Below, piece by piece: positions 32,108 to 44,289 of a stretch of DNA of 64,000 bases; position 1 is the stretch's first letter, and each line of letters opens with the position of its first letter. The translations under genes were made by a program, and so were the position numbers. The notes under the pieces were generated by a model. That model did not search any database. It saw nothing but the letters and a program-made list of their open reading frames with translations, and was not told the origin of the DNA. The stretch is from Syncephalastrum monosporum B8922. Its lineage: Eukaryota; Mucoromycota; Mucoromycetes; Mucorales; Syncephalastraceae. The stretch is from NCBI GenBank assembly GCA_000697355.1, contig JNEN01001014.1, positions 186,001 through 250,000 of the forward strand. The letters are read 5' to 3'.

Positions 32108-34754
32108 TTACTGCTGCTTCTGTTGGAGCGTGGCTCTGTAGAAGCTAGCATACATGTTGACGCGGTCAATGGAGTGGCCCGGCTCGCGGATGGCGAGGGC
32201 CTCGACGGTAAAGCCATGCTTTTCAAAGAGGCGGTTGTACCAGGGATATTTACCCGCGCTGCGGTAATATACCTGTCCTCCAATTTTGAGGGATCTTGCC
32301 ATTTGTGTGATCTCCTGATCCAACTCGCCGTCGTTATGGGGGTCAAACCAGTCCATGTGATCCATGACAACAAGCTTGGTGAGATAAGCGTCCTCGAAGC
32401 TCTCGAGAGTGCTGAGGATGGAATCCGTGTGGAGTCGGAAGCAGTCGAGGTTCTTCTTGAGAGCAGAAAAGCCATCGCGGGTGAGATAACTCGGGCACGA
32501 AGAGGGAGTGTAATGGCGCATCAGGCAGAGGTAGTAAAAGTATTCGTCGGTCTTAAACAGCGAGCGTGATGGGATAGGGTTGAACGTGTTTTCCATGTAC
32601 TCAGCCGTCGTGCCGTCCTTGAGGAACATGTTGATCTGGTTCATGGGAACTAACAGATAATGTGTATTAGCAAGGCTGAAACGTAACCTGCGCTATTCAC
32701 TTACCACCGAGAGCGTTCCACATAACGACTGGATTATCCATGATACGGCGGACAATAGGGGTAAACAGGAGCGGCTGAATGCGCTCGCGCCAAATTTTCT
32801 CTTGCTCCGCAATGGTATTGGCGTGACACAGAGCGTGTATGTCGGACGATATGCCGTTGAGCTTGATCCACCATTCGACAATGCTAAGGGCCAGGCCTGA
32901 GTAACCCGTCTTGTAAAACGTGTGCTTGAAACGGTCATGATTCTTGTCCCAGTACTGGAAGGCGTATGAGCTGAGGTGCGGCGAAATCTTGTCGTGCAGC
33001 AGCGACTTGAAGTTGGGGTGCTTGCCGTCGCCAAACATGGCCCAAAAGTCCTTGTACGCCAGTGTGGCAATGCCTGCCAGCTTGAGTTCCATCAAGTGAT
33101 TCTAATTCGTTTTTGCGTGTGAATACCCAATAGGTTACACCATTTTCTATCCTTTGTAGGCTTACCTGGCATGGGTTCATGTCCACACAATGGATACGTT
33201 TCGGGCAGTTTTGTATGGCGTACTCGAGAGCATTGTCACCGGCAGACGTGATGACCATCATGACGTCTTCCGAATTGAGGTTAAGGTGCTCAAGGTCGAC
33301 GCGCGGGTCTTCCCAGGTAAAAGAATAGATGTAGGACCGGAACTGGGTATGCTGCGCGAGTGACGGGTCATAGTCGAGGCGCCAAGGACGAGCCACGATC
33401 GAGGAGGTAGATGAAGCAGACGAGGAGCTTGAGGCGGATCTGACAGACGAGGCCGAGCTAAAGTTATCCACGTTGGGCGAGCCTAGCCAAATATAGTAGG
33501 GGATCTGGATCAAGTAAGGCACGATAAAGTGGTTGCGCAGGTTGAGACTTCGGATCGTGTTGAAGCGGTATTCGAGGTAATCGCGACGGCCAGGCGCCAG
33601 ATGGATGTGGTCGAGGTCAAACCAGTTTTGCCAAAAGTTGCGCGTGAGCCAGTTGCAGTGGCGATTCAAATCGCCGGGTGCGCTCGACTTGCCCGACACG
33701 TAAAAGTCGGTCACGCCCATAAAGCCGTCTGGGGCGAGAAGAGAAAGGACGCGGTCTACTACGGCATGGTACTGGGGCATCATGGACACTATAAATCAAA
33801 TATGGGGTATGAGTTGCCTGTTCCAGCGCAACACGAATTTCAGGAGTATGGACGGATACTTGCATGAATAAGACATGGTCACCAGGCTGACGCGGCCCTC
33901 GACGGATGTGCGGAAAGTGACGGCGTCCTGGCATAGGACCTCGACGTTCTTCCAGCCGCGACGGTGGAAGCGTTCTGTCGCGATTTTGCAAAGCGAGGGT
34001 GTCAGATCGACGAGGATGACCTTCTCAAAGTTCTTGATGGGATACACCTCGTTCATTTTCTCAATGTTCCATCCTGTCAGCAAAAAATCAATGAGCATGT
34101 CTTCACCCCTCAACACATACGCCTAGCATCTTTTGTTTGCATACCTGTGCCACCGCCCAAGTCGATCCACACCGGCTTGGCGATTTTTTGTTCCTTCAGT
34201 TGGGCGGCACACAGCTTGAGCATGGTCGATCGTCCACGCAAGAGTCTGGTCCGAGAGGCATCGTAGACTATGCATGGGAAAAAGTTTGTAAATACGGTGT
34301 CACTTATGGCGCATTCCTATTTTTTTTTGTTTTGATGCGTGTGCATGGATGAAGCGCACCAGCGCATGTCAGGGGGGAAGGAATCAAGAAATAAAGTTTA
34401 AGAAGATAAAAAGCAAAAGTGCTAAAAGGAAAAAAAAAATAACAGCAGTAGAGATTAAAAATGATACTTACTGCTTGCCTGGCCCTGATAAAAAGCCTCT
34501 AGGCGTCCTTGAAGGTCTTTATGCTGTCCAAGGGGCATGAGAAAACACGAGTACATGAAGAGGAACGGGGTCTTGATGGCATCCCAAGCAACGGCAGCAG
34601 TGACGAGGATCGAGGCCATCAGACTCCAGATCATGGCATGCCCACGGTCCTGCGCGTACAGTGGCGCGAGCACAGACGACTGCAGTGCGGCGTGTGTCAT
34701 ACAAAAGGATAGCGGGATAGCCGCGTAACGTAGATACTGACCACGTTTCTGCAT
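32108..34754 (-). CDS. BTA1: Betaine lipid (DGTS) synthase, BtaB-BtaA fusion
   Basis: Multi-exon gene from the ATG at 34754 to the stop codon at 32108. The N-terminus has membrane-associating helices (YAAIPLSFCMTHAAL, then IWSLMASILVTAAVAWDAI). The first domain is a SAM methyltransferase (BtaB-like): motif I VWIDLGGGTGWNI (split by an intron), then KVILVDLTPSLC, and DGFMGVTDFYVSGK. The second domain is BtaA/DUF3419: SYIYSFTWEDPRVDLEHLNL, MMVITSAGDNALEYAIQ, RIHCVDMNPCQ, and a C-terminal KLVVMDHMDWFDP. BtaA transfers the 3-amino-3-carboxypropyl group of SAM to diacylglycerol and BtaB trimethylates it, giving DGTS, a phosphate-free membrane lipid in the ER. A Ser-rich linker (about 20 Ser/Ala) joins the halves. 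Confidence 0.92.
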
Positions 34755-35536
34755 GGTCTTAAGAAGAAAGATGTGAAGAGGAGAAGATATGAGAGAGAGA
34801 GCAAGAGAGAGAGAGAGAGAAGGAGGGGGGGAAAAGAAAGAAAAAATTGGAAAGGATGCTATGTGACAAGGGCCGTATTCTTATAATCGGTCCGGGGTAC
34901 CCCTTAACGCGCAGAGAGGTTTGAGTGCCTAAATCGAGCAACGACGCTTTTTGTCGAGGATGTCCATCCGGGACGCGCCAAAGGTGTGCATGATCGACTG
35001 TTGTCGTTTTCTTTGCGAGTAGATAACAGAGGTAGCGAATCGTGTGCGTGTATTATGCTGATGTTCTGTCTTGTCATAGCACGTGTTTAATGCATGGACA
35101 ATAACGGCGGCTGTCATTCGATGAAATAAAAATCCAAGCAGCCCAGCTCCTCCACCCCACCCATATGATTCGATGAATCTCACCCTATACTACATTACAT
35201 AGCTTATATATGTTTAGTTTCACTTGATCTTGATTTGTGACGTTTGTGAAAAAAAAAAAGATGTATGACGATCATGCTTCTGCCTATCTTGCGCGCACAC
35301 ATGGTGTTTCTACACAAAGGAGGTGGAAAGAGGGGGGCCATTCATGGGTGATGCTGATGCACTATTAAACGTTTCGGCATAGATGAAGTGATATTGTGAT
35401 ATTCTGTTTTATATGCAGGTTTTCAATGAGAAAGGGAGTGAGCCCTGGTGCCAGGAACGAGGGATATGTTTGAGAGGGTGCATATATGAACAAAACCGAT
35501 AAAGGTGTGCGAGGGCCGGAATGAGCGCTGTGAGTT
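34755..35536. other. Intergenic 780 bases
   Basis: Contains a GAGAGA run just upstream of BTA1 (34790-34830), probably in its 5' UTR, and otherwise AT-rich sequence. An ORF at 34929-35183 (minus) is not supported. Confidence 0.45.
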
Positions 35537-37606
35537 TTACTGAGGCGGGGTGGCGAGGTGACTCGCGGGTGACTTTGTGCTGTCTTGGGACGACGAGGGC
35601 GAGTCCCTGGTGCTTCTGTCTTTCTGGTCTTCCTCTGACTCTTCCACGCTTTCCATCACTTCGTCCGTCAGACCACGCAGACGACGCCATCGCACGAAAT
35701 CGTCAAAGGTAGCCACGCGACCATGTGTCTCGCGTTGCAGTCGCTTGAATTCATTGAGCGAGGGCTGGAATCGGCGCTTGTGATTCGAGAACCAGTACGT
35801 AATGTTGCGCGGCTTGAGCCCGGTCTTCTCCTGGATTTCTTGCCGCTCTTCTTTGGTGAGCTTGTCACGCACGCTATAGCTCTTGTAGAAAATGGACTTG
35901 AGGTAGTGCGTCGTCTCAGCGTCGTACGAAGTCGCGGTGCGGCGGGAGCGGTTCGGGCGAACCATGCTTGACGAACAAGACATAGGAAAGGAAGAGGTGT
36001 GGAGTGTTGTCAAGGCAGACGAGCGATGCTTGCTCCTTGTGAGTTTGTTGTCAGTCGTTTGAACGGGTCTTTGACGATGAAGCGAGCGCTTGCAGACATA
36101 GTACTCGTCCTCCTCGTCATCGTTCTCGTTGTACTCGTACTCGTCGTCGTCATCGTCTTCTCCGACGGACGAGAGCTCCTCCTCGATGTTCTCTTGCTCT
36201 TCGTCGTCTTGCATCCCTTCCTCGATGTACATGTTGGCCCCTCCGGTGTATCGATGCTGTTGCGAGTCGAGCGCCTGCCGGGGACTTGCCGGGCACGAGT
36301 AATAAAGAGGAGGGACCAGGCGCCGATAGTTGGACTCCGGAAGTGCCATGGGTGTGGCAGGGACGGACCGGCACCCTTTGATGGCATGGGACTGGCTCTG
36401 TTGCTGCTCTTCTTCTTGCTGCTGCTGCTGTTGATCAAAGTACGTCAGACTTCCATTCACGTCCGTGGTAGGCATCATGTAAAGTTGAGGTGTGCTGATG
36501 GCGGTGTGGGGCGGCGTCCATTCTTGTTGAAAGGATTCATACATACGCTGCGAAGCAAGCTGTGCGTTGTCCATATTTTGAGGCTGACACCAGCAGACGG
36601 CAGGATCCTCCGAGTGATAGAGCAAGGGCTGTTCCAGGGCCTCCATAAATGTCATGCTGCTATCAACTGGCGTCGCAGGCGGGACAGCAATCAGCGCCGT
36701 CATCTCGTAATCCATCGGCGTAACACCGTTCGCATCCAGCGGCGGCATGAACGTGCTATCTGAAAGATGATGGGGTGTGGCGTTAGAAAAAGTAAACGTC
36801 GTCGGCAAAGGAGTGGGACAGGCCGCTTGCTGAACCGCGTCATAACACGAGGGCAGCCATGGAAAAGTCTCGATGACCATGCGGCGAAAAGCGCGGGTGA
36901 TCTTGTACACGGTGACGGCGCTTCCGATGCCACGCATCAAACGATTGTATTCCAGAGTCAAAAGTATGCCATGGACGATCTCGATACGGCGTTTGAGGGT
37001 GCCGAAAGCCGCTTGCATGTAATTGGATTGGCCATCGACCTCGTCCACCACGTGGGGATAGAAGGCGGCGGCGTACATACATGAATCAATGTACTGTTGC
37101 AACACGAGTATCTGGTTTTCGAGGGAGTCAATGACGACTTGGCGCTGCTGTGGATGACATGCCAACGAGAGACCTTGACGGAAGCGGATCCAGATGGACA
37201 AAAACGTGATAAACATGGGATGCATGGCAAAGTAGGGTAAATCCGGGAAGTGCTGGATGAGCTCATGGAGTGGGACCTTGGAGTTGGTTGTCGCCTTTGT
37301 CATGATGCCGTGCACGTTTTCTTCATCGTTTTCGTGCTCATGACCGCTTTCGTTTCGTCCTTGTATCTCAACATGATTATCCAAGTCATCATGTGCATCA
37401 GCCTTCATGAAGGTGCCTGGAGGTACAGTGAGGGACTCGCGTGGTTGCTCAGGATGGAGAGTCCAGGTTCTGAGAAGCAAACTAAGCGGTCCAGCTGAAT
37501 GCGCGACCAACGCGTTCGAATGGTAATCTGCGCAGGGTGTCATGGGAAGCGGGTTTGGCCGGGTGTCTTCTTGCTTAAGCAGGGGGTTGTTGGATTCGAT
37601 GATCAT
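35537..37606 (-). CDS. Homeodomain transcription factor
   Basis: Intronless, 689 residues. The homeodomain is near the C-terminus (about 530-590): helix 1 with YDAETTHYLKSIFYKSYSVR, helix 2 KLTKEERQEIQEKTGLK, and recognition helix NITYWFSNHKRRF. Trp48, Phe49, Asn51 and Arg53-equivalent positions read W-F-S-N-H-K, so Asn51 is kept but Arg53 is Lys-shifted. A second conserved-looking segment follows (FKRLQRETHGRVATFDDFVR). The N-terminal half is helical (residues 110-290), then come a Gln run and a strongly acidic stretch (DDDDDEYEYNENDDEEDEYY). The role is nuclear DNA binding with an activation-type acidic region. Targets are unknown. Three-residue loop insertion is absent, so it is not TALE class. 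Confidence 0.85.
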   Translation of the reverse strand: MIIESNNPLLKQEDTRPNPLPMTPCADYHSNALVAHSAGPLSLLLRTWTLHPEQPRESLTVPPGTFMKADAHDDLDNHVEIQGRNESGHEHENDEENVHGIMTKATTNSKVPLHELIQHFPDLPYFAMHPMFITFLSIWIRFRQGLSLACHPQQRQVVIDSLENQILVLQQYIDSCMYAAAFYPHVVDEVDGQSNYMQAAFGTLKRRIEIVHGILLTLEYNRLMRGIGSAVTVYKITRAFRRMVIETFPWLPSCYDAVQQAACPTPLPTTFTFSNATPHHLSDSTFMPPLDANGVTPMDYEMTALIAVPPATPVDSSMTFMEALEQPLLYHSEDPAVCWCQPQNMDNAQLASQRMYESFQQEWTPPHTAISTPQLYMMPTTDVNGSLTYFDQQQQQQEEEQQQSQSHAIKGCRSVPATPMALPESNYRRLVPPLYYSCPASPRQALDSQQHRYTGGANMYIEEGMQDDEEQENIEEELSSVGEDDDDDEYEYNENDDEEDEYYVCKRSLHRQRPVQTTDNKLTRSKHRSSALTTLHTSSFPMSCSSSMVRPNRSRRTATSYDAETTHYLKSIFYKSYSVRDKLTKEERQEIQEKTGLKPRNITYWFSNHKRRFQPSLNEFKRLQRETHGRVATFDDFVRWRRLRGLTDEVMESVEESEEDQKDRSTRDSPSSSQDSTKSPASHLATPPQ

Positions 37607-38827
37607 TGTGCGAACTCGTTACGCTGTAAAAGGGAATGGGCGAGACAAAGGTAATCAGCGAAAGATGTTCAACAAAGGAAAAGACGCACAAAAGGTTTGT
37701 TTTGTTGGGGTATGCAAGAGATGAAAAAAAAAAGGCTGGATCAGAGTATAAGTATCATAGCGTGTGTGTGTGCAGTGTAAGTGAAAACGAGAGTAACATG
37801 CAATAAGGTATAGAAGCTGGGACCGGTAACTGGGATCATCCCTTGGGCCCGGTATATATAAAGAAAAGGTAGACAGCGAAAGTAAAAAAAAAATCATGTT
37901 GCTTACTGGTTTTGATAACCAAGATCGCTAGGGCCTTGTTCTCGACGGATCTTTGCGTATGGCACGCGCTCGCGCATCGCTTTTATCCTTTTGGATACTG
38001 GGGGTTTCCTTTTAGAGGGAACAAAAGTGATATTGTAGAAGTATAATATGCGGCTGGGACATTCATGAGTTGAACACGCCTGCATGACTGACCTTTGTTG
38101 TGGGCGATAAAGATTGGCAAGAGGAGATGCCTGAAGCGCATCCTAAAGCAGGGTCGGTTCCGATTTTGGAAACTAGCTTGATAATATACTTTCTCGCTTG
38201 TTTATATATTTCACTTAAGGCTCAACGCCTACAAGCATCACCTCTCTACGTATTGTGCTTTACAAAGACGAAGAAATTTTAAAGGACAACGTCATTCTCA
38301 TCCAAATTCAGCGGTTTATGGCTTCGAAGCACATTTAAACAAAGCTATCTTTGTACCTCTACCTGAAAACTCCCCGTAAACGGAACCCATAGCCATTGGT
38401 CCGTTTCCCAGTGGATATGTGCTACTTGACAGGTCGAGGCAACAACAACAAACAGAGACTTAATTAGCGAATAACACATTTGTAGTTTAAACCCGTAGAT
38501 ACACCGATACCGATACCGGTTCATCCCAAAAGTAGTCGGTGCTGTTTCCATCATCATTTAACACTTATAAGTGTATCAGACGCAGTGCTGATTTTACTAA
38601 TTCCACAGACCTGCATCGAAAGACAAAGACTTAGCTGCAATTGAGGTAGTCCGCCAAGCTGAGCGACCAATGTCAGAGGCTGGCAGGGTCACACACAAAG
38701 AAACAAAAAAAAGCGTCCGCGAATTAGGCAACTGTCTTGCATCCCCACTACTATACGAGCGAAGAAAAAAAAAGGAACGAACCATAGCGATAAATCATTG
38801 AGAGTAAGCACAGGAACGATTTATTAT
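37607..38827. other. Intergenic 1.2 kb
   Basis: The region upstream of the homeodomain gene has a GTGTGTGTGTG run (37763-37773), a TATATATAAAG at 37854-37864 and T/C tracts. A possible exon-like minus ORF at 38345-38557 ends in a beta-strand-like sequence (WETDQWLWVPFTGSFQVEV) but has no partner exons I can join. Confidence 0.4.
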
Positions 38828-39929
38828 TTACAGGCAATGGCGTCTGACCAGCAGCGCCTGGACCATATCATCCGATACGAAGCGGTTGTCCGCGAGCTCG
38901 AGATGGCGCACACGCGGGCGATCAATGGAGCGAGAGCGGGCTGTGAGGAAGCCTTGGAGGACGGTGTCTGTGATTTGGGTATTGACAATGCGCAAGGTAT
39001 GGAGAGAGAGATTGGGCAGTTCTGCCAGACCTCCAAAGATGGGGTCGGCGATATCTGTACCGACCAGCTCCAGCGTCTCCAACCGCTTGAGAGGCGCAAT
39101 CATGTCCGCAATAGGGCCGTCCATGAAGCGACACTGCTCGATACGGAGGGTCCGGATAGACTTGTGGCGGGCTTGAAGGAAAAGCTTGACATCCATAAAC
39201 TGGAGGGCGTCCAAGCGAGCAAAGCGGACGTGCTCTATCTCCATAGGCAACGTATGTAGCGCATTGGCAGTGAGTGGTGTGGAACAAATGTCAATAGTCC
39301 GCAGACCACGCAGCGAGGAAAAGTCGCACTCGAGCATAAACGGGAACGACTCGAGCCCGCCGATTTGGAGAGTCTGAAGCTTCTGGCAGTGCTGAGCCAT
39401 GAGTGCAATTGTATCCGCCTTCACCGAGGTGGGATGACCCAAAGCCACTGTCCTGAGATTGCTGCAGTGGCGAATGAGTCGAGTGACTCGATTGTCGACG
39501 CCGTACCGGTTGACACTCGTAAGATCAATGGAGCGAATGTACGACCCATAGGGCAGAGTGCCCTTGGCACCTGTCGCGATCGTGTTGACGAAGCCCACAA
39601 ACTTGAGGTAATCCGATATACGGTAGTTTCTTATAGTATATACATGTGAGACTATGTCTATGGAGCCCGTTTATGTCTTCTACTATCTGGTATTATTCTT
39701 ACCGATACAAAACACTGCATACAAAGTGGGCCCAAGCTTTATTGACCCGCATAGCAACAAAGGCAAATTTATTATTGCCAGAGTCACCGATGGCCATTTC
39801 GCAGATGACCTGCTGCAAGTCCAGCGAAAGTCGCATCATACTGAGTAATTGAGAAGCCAGGGTAAAGTGGTCCAACTGAATGTGAGAGAGGAAAAAAGTG
39901 CAGAAGGTTGCATTTTTATAGAGTGACAC
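38828..39929 (-). CDS. F-box/LRR-type protein
   Basis: Two exons (39929-39703, 39629-38828) give 342 residues from the outermost ATG. In-frame ATGs at 39839 and 39836 are equally plausible starts and sit right before an F-box-like helix set (LDLQQVICEMAIGDS, FAFVAMRVNKAWAHFVCSVL). The rest is leucine-rich repeats: IRSIDLTSVNRYGVDNRVTR, LIRHCSNLRTVALGH, HCQKLQTLQIGGL, LRGLRTIDIC, KSIRTLRIEQC, LKRLETLELVGTDI, LHTLRIVNTQI. Such proteins are substrate receptors of SCF ubiquitin ligases. Mucorales have many fast-evolving members, so no specific partner can be named. Confidence 0.75.
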
Positions 39930-42449
39930 AAACTTCTGTCGCCATGAAAATCTTGGATTCAGGTTGTCCAGTGATTTTGGCAGATGACATAATTGCAGCT
40001 TGGGTTCCTGGATTACACAGCTATTTTTCGTCCTTACTCAAACTGGTCATGGAAAGAGGTACCAGTCTAATCGGCTTTTTTCGTATTATGTTAGCCAAAG
40101 TGGACAGATACGGTACAACTGTAGAGGCAACTTTTGGTCGACTCGTCCAATAGATTGACTGTAGTTTCAAGTAGAAACAGTTACCAAATTTGGTATTATG
40201 ACGAAATAGAAGTGTATAGATAATCAAAACTTTTTTTTTGTCCTGTCTCAATCAATTCTATTTTTCTTGAGCGCACTTAAAACTTAACGTGTACAGTGCT
40301 TAACGTGTACAGTGGAAGATACTAGATGAGGGCCTGCTCATACAAAAGAATAAATTTACTTCGCTCCCACTTATATCTTACCCATGTCTTGGCTTGATAC
40401 AACATTTGCCGGTCCGGTCCTTGCCTCTCGACCGAGCTGAAGCGCAGCCAAAATTCGCCGGTCCCTGTTTTTTATATTTACGGGAAAAGGATGGCCCTAA
40501 ATCACGCTCTTTTATTCTGTGCCTAGTAAAAGCCGATAGCCGCGGTTTTTCTTTGCGACTATTTGAAACAAAAGAAAAAAATAAGGTACGCTTCCTATTT
40601 GCTGACAACTGTCACAAAATCCCCTACGGGACACAGTTAAACCCGACAGGAGCGGCAATGCAGATCATGATCGCATACTGCATATACAGTATATAGACAG
40701 ATTAGCATCAACCCATAAAAAATTATCCATGTGTATTTAGTGTGTGCGTACCCTTAATATTTGATACGAAAGCGCAGTTGTTCAGCCATGGCACTATACT
40801 TGCAAGTATTAACTAGAAGATGAGCTTTAACTGATTATGAGAGTGTACATGCGACCAGCACGAAACTGTATACTTATCGAGCTTATCAAATACGTAGAAA
40901 TAATTTTTAGTATGGATATTTGCTGTCAAAATGGCTCTGTCGGTCCACCACATTACGGAAATATAATGTTGGATCGGACAGTAATGCTACAATAGCCTAT
41001 GAATAGAAATCAGATTATAAAATACTACACGCCTGAAGGCATTGTTATCAACAGAAGTTATACAATGCTTACCACTCAGAATATGACGTATTTTCTTACC
41101 ATTACAATGCTTTTTGCATTGTATATTCTACTGGGCGTAACTATCAAACGCCGAGTCGGCTTCCATATGTGCGCTCTTTTCTCATGTTTGTCGAGATTAT
41201 CCCGCTTGTAAGTTTATTCTCGAGTTAACCCCATAAATGATGAATAACGTGCAGTTTCATAGGTGTTGCTAAAAAGCTGCTGCAACTTATAATGTATCAG
41301 CGCAAGTGAGTCACCATACTTAGGATTAAGGTGTCAAGTTTAAATCAATTGCGTATATACTACATCACTGCGCGAAAATTGATGGTGCATTAGTCTAATA
41401 CGCGGCTCGTATAATACTTTTCCATTAGCTGCGTACATTTCTTACCTTTTTCGCTTCCACTTTTTATTCCTTTTTCTTTACAGACGTCAACGAACAGCCT
41501 GAGAAGCACAAGAAGGACGCTTGTATCAGATATGTAAGGAACTTGAGTCTCCAGCTGAGTGCTTGATCGATCCTCAAGGACATATGATCACTCTGACTCT
41601 GGACATGAACAGCCTACTTGTTGAGTCCATGAACATCATGGGCGCATGTAACAAATTCTTATACAGCACATACTCATTCTTGAAGACAGATGCGCAAGGT
41701 ATAGTCTCGGACTGGACCGCTGGATCAACTTCTGGGCGGCGAGCCATCTTTTAGCAAGAAGCTGGGGGAAACAAGTGCCAGTATGCGGTCCGCGACTACA
41801 TTTGCCAATGAGGACACCTTGCTGGAGGTAAGACTATTACTCAATATTTTACACATGGCCTGACACTGACGTAGCATCTTAATGTAACAACTAGAAGCTG
41901 CGTCAATGCCACCGAGCGCATTGATTTCAGCACCCTCAAGCCTTAGTTTGCAAACTCGATTGGCTCGTGAAGAAAGACCAACCAAGGCCCGCCGTCACCG
42001 CTATTGAAAGGTACCTATTCAACACAAGCAAGTATCAATAAATTCATACGTCATGCGTACAATCCAGGACATATGAAATAGTCTCTTTTTTTTTTCCTTG
42101 AAAAAAATAAAATTACAAAAGGATGCATTACTAGCCAATGTGATGATAGAAGAGGCAAAATGATCATGTACGCTCTGGCAGGTTTCTTTCAGATATGGTC
42201 TAGAACATGTTGGTGACCTTTTTTTCGTGATGGATGATTGGCTGAAATGTCGTTTCTCGATAATCATGTGTATGTTTGATAGTGATGGAATTAAAGGATG
42301 AGGGGCGAGTAAGCACGGAATCAAGAGCTTATTCTATCCCGGACTAAGACCTACAAAAAATGAATTTTCAGTGCTTATTAAAGGATTATTTTCCGGGATA
42401 ATTACGATACTCGTCCCTTAAATCCGAGATAGCTTTTTGCGCAATGCAT
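39930..42449. other. Unresolved 2.5-kb stretch with one coding-like fragment
   Basis: AT-rich. An open stretch at 41491-41755 (plus) encodes LYQICKELESPAECL and a helical continuation to FLKTDAQ, with a splice-like acceptor (TTTACAG) just before it. It cannot be extended into a full gene and may be the remnant of a transposon or host gene. An ORF at 40394-40696 is not recognisable. Confidence 0.35.
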
Positions 42450-43474
42450 GTTGAAATTCAGAACAATTTCTTCCGCCCGTTAGACATACGAGACCCAATC
42501 AACACGCCACGGAATACTAAGTCATTCTTACTTGTCGTGACAGCTCTTGTGACATGACTACAGTGCCTTTTATTAGCTCTAAAACAATGCTCACAAAATA
42601 ACTCACAGACTGATCCGAGGTAGTAGAGTAATATGCGCCTTAAGCTATAAGCATCGAGGATGCGTAGATACAGAGCTTACCTAATGAAAGTAATATGGTG
42701 CAAAAATAGTTCGTGTCATCGATCTATCTATGACGCATGTTTGTTCCACTGCGCACACCCCGTTTGCATATACTCCAGCTAGCCATATTCATTGCATCGC
42801 CCATATAATAAATCTTCGCATAACAAAAAAGGCTTACGCGACGAGGGCAGAGAGGCCACTGAGTGAAGGTATTGTACGTCTTCATCTACAATAACGCTGA
42901 AAAAGGACGCGTCACATCACTGTCAACAGTCTGATTTGTCTTTTGCCAATACTGTATATGAGTAAAGCAAGCACATACCCTAAAATACTGACCGCGGGTG
43001 GCATTGTCGGCCCAATCGCCGTATATGGTCAAAAGTTTAGATGGTTCTTGATAGTAACGTAAGGTATGGGACCGCGCCGAAACTTTAAAAAAACTGCTTG
43101 ACGCGGTATATTGTACACCGCTCATGCATACGCAATAATGAGCTTTGCGTTTAAGTTAAATGTTGGACGTATTATGCAAGTTCAATATATCTGGAGCACA
43201 GCATAGACAGGCTTTGTGACCTACAAACTGATGCTTTTTTATAAATTGGATGTCGGGAAACGCATCCTACTTGATGGCTACTGCGTATGGTACGTGTATA
43301 TGTCAATATACGTAGGAGTCCTGAAAATGCGCTATGTGGCTCCGTTTTATGCCTGTCTATTTCAGGTCGTAAGAAGTAAATACTTTTCCATGTCAGGATG
43401 TAGCTCTCGGTCTAAGGCTAATGCATATATAGTTACACAACATGGGCGCTGGTGGTACAATCCGCCGCGATGGA

Positions 43475-43482
43475 TATATAAG
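43475..43482 (+). promoter_or_regulatory. TATA box of the thioredoxin-fold gene
   Basis: TATATAAG lies 56-63 bases upstream of the ATG at 43538. The word GGATATATAA(G/A)GA is conserved at the same place in the other arm (near 58117-58128, minus strand), although surrounding sequence has diverged. Confidence 0.6.
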
Positions 43483-43537
43483 GAACTTCAGGTTTTGTCT
43501 TCCATCTACGCCATCCATCCAAACCTACTTTAATATT

Positions 43538-43898
43538 ATGGTTCATCAAATCACAAACCAAGAGGAATTTTTCGCACTTGTGAACGATGACCAGCTCACT
43601 GCCATTATTGCATGCCCTCCCGGAGAAAGCGAAATACTGCCATATGACTATTTGAGTGACAAGTTCCCTTTTATCAAGTTCGTCGAGATCGATTTTGATA
43701 CGCAGCAGCAGGTAACCGTTTAAATCTACGGCCGTAGAATGGGCTTCATGTTAACTAGTTCCTATATAGGATCCAATTGCAGGTTTTCCCCTTACACCAG
43801 GATATGTAACATTTACAAAAGATGGCGGCCCAATCGCTCCCCTTGTTCCTGCCGCACTTCACAGTATTGAGGGAGAGGCGACGCAACTTGCTGATTAG
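43538..43898 (+). CDS. Thioredoxin-fold protein without CxxC
   Basis: Two exons (43538-43711, 43770-43898) give 100 residues. The order of elements is that of a thioredoxin: MVHQITNQEEFFALVNDDQL (beta1-alpha1), TAIIACP (beta2), an altered active-site loop, LPYDYLSDKFPFIKFVEIDF (alpha2-beta3), then GFPLTPGYVTFTKDGG with the cis-Pro loop and beta4-beta5. The place of WCGPC reads PPGESE, so disulfide redox chemistry is not possible. A C-terminal helix is short or missing. The intron position is identical in the second copy. Function is unknown; it may act as a binding module. Confidence 0.65.
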
Positions 43899-44289
43899 CG
43901 AAAATAGGGTGTGCGTATACCATTAAGGTAGTAAAGAACTCGGTACAGAAACGCTGTAGTTTCCATACCTCCAATACCATGACTCGGTGACAGCAGTATT
44001 TCTCGGATAGCACCGAAATTAAAGCATTACATCTTTATCTTGTGTACACACTTGTGATTAGTTTCTCTTATACACTCAGGGCTACAGAAGGCACGGTGCT
44101 ATTTGTCTGACATCAGAGACATAGCCTCACATTGTGCATGGAGTCATCTGTGCGTTTGTATACTCTTTTCGCCTAAATCACCTATTTTTCAATGCTAGAT
44201 AACGCAAGTGAAAACCACGCAATTATGCCCACACTCATTTGCGCAAACCTATGACAAGCAGGAAACACGCAAAATACATGGCAGCAAAA

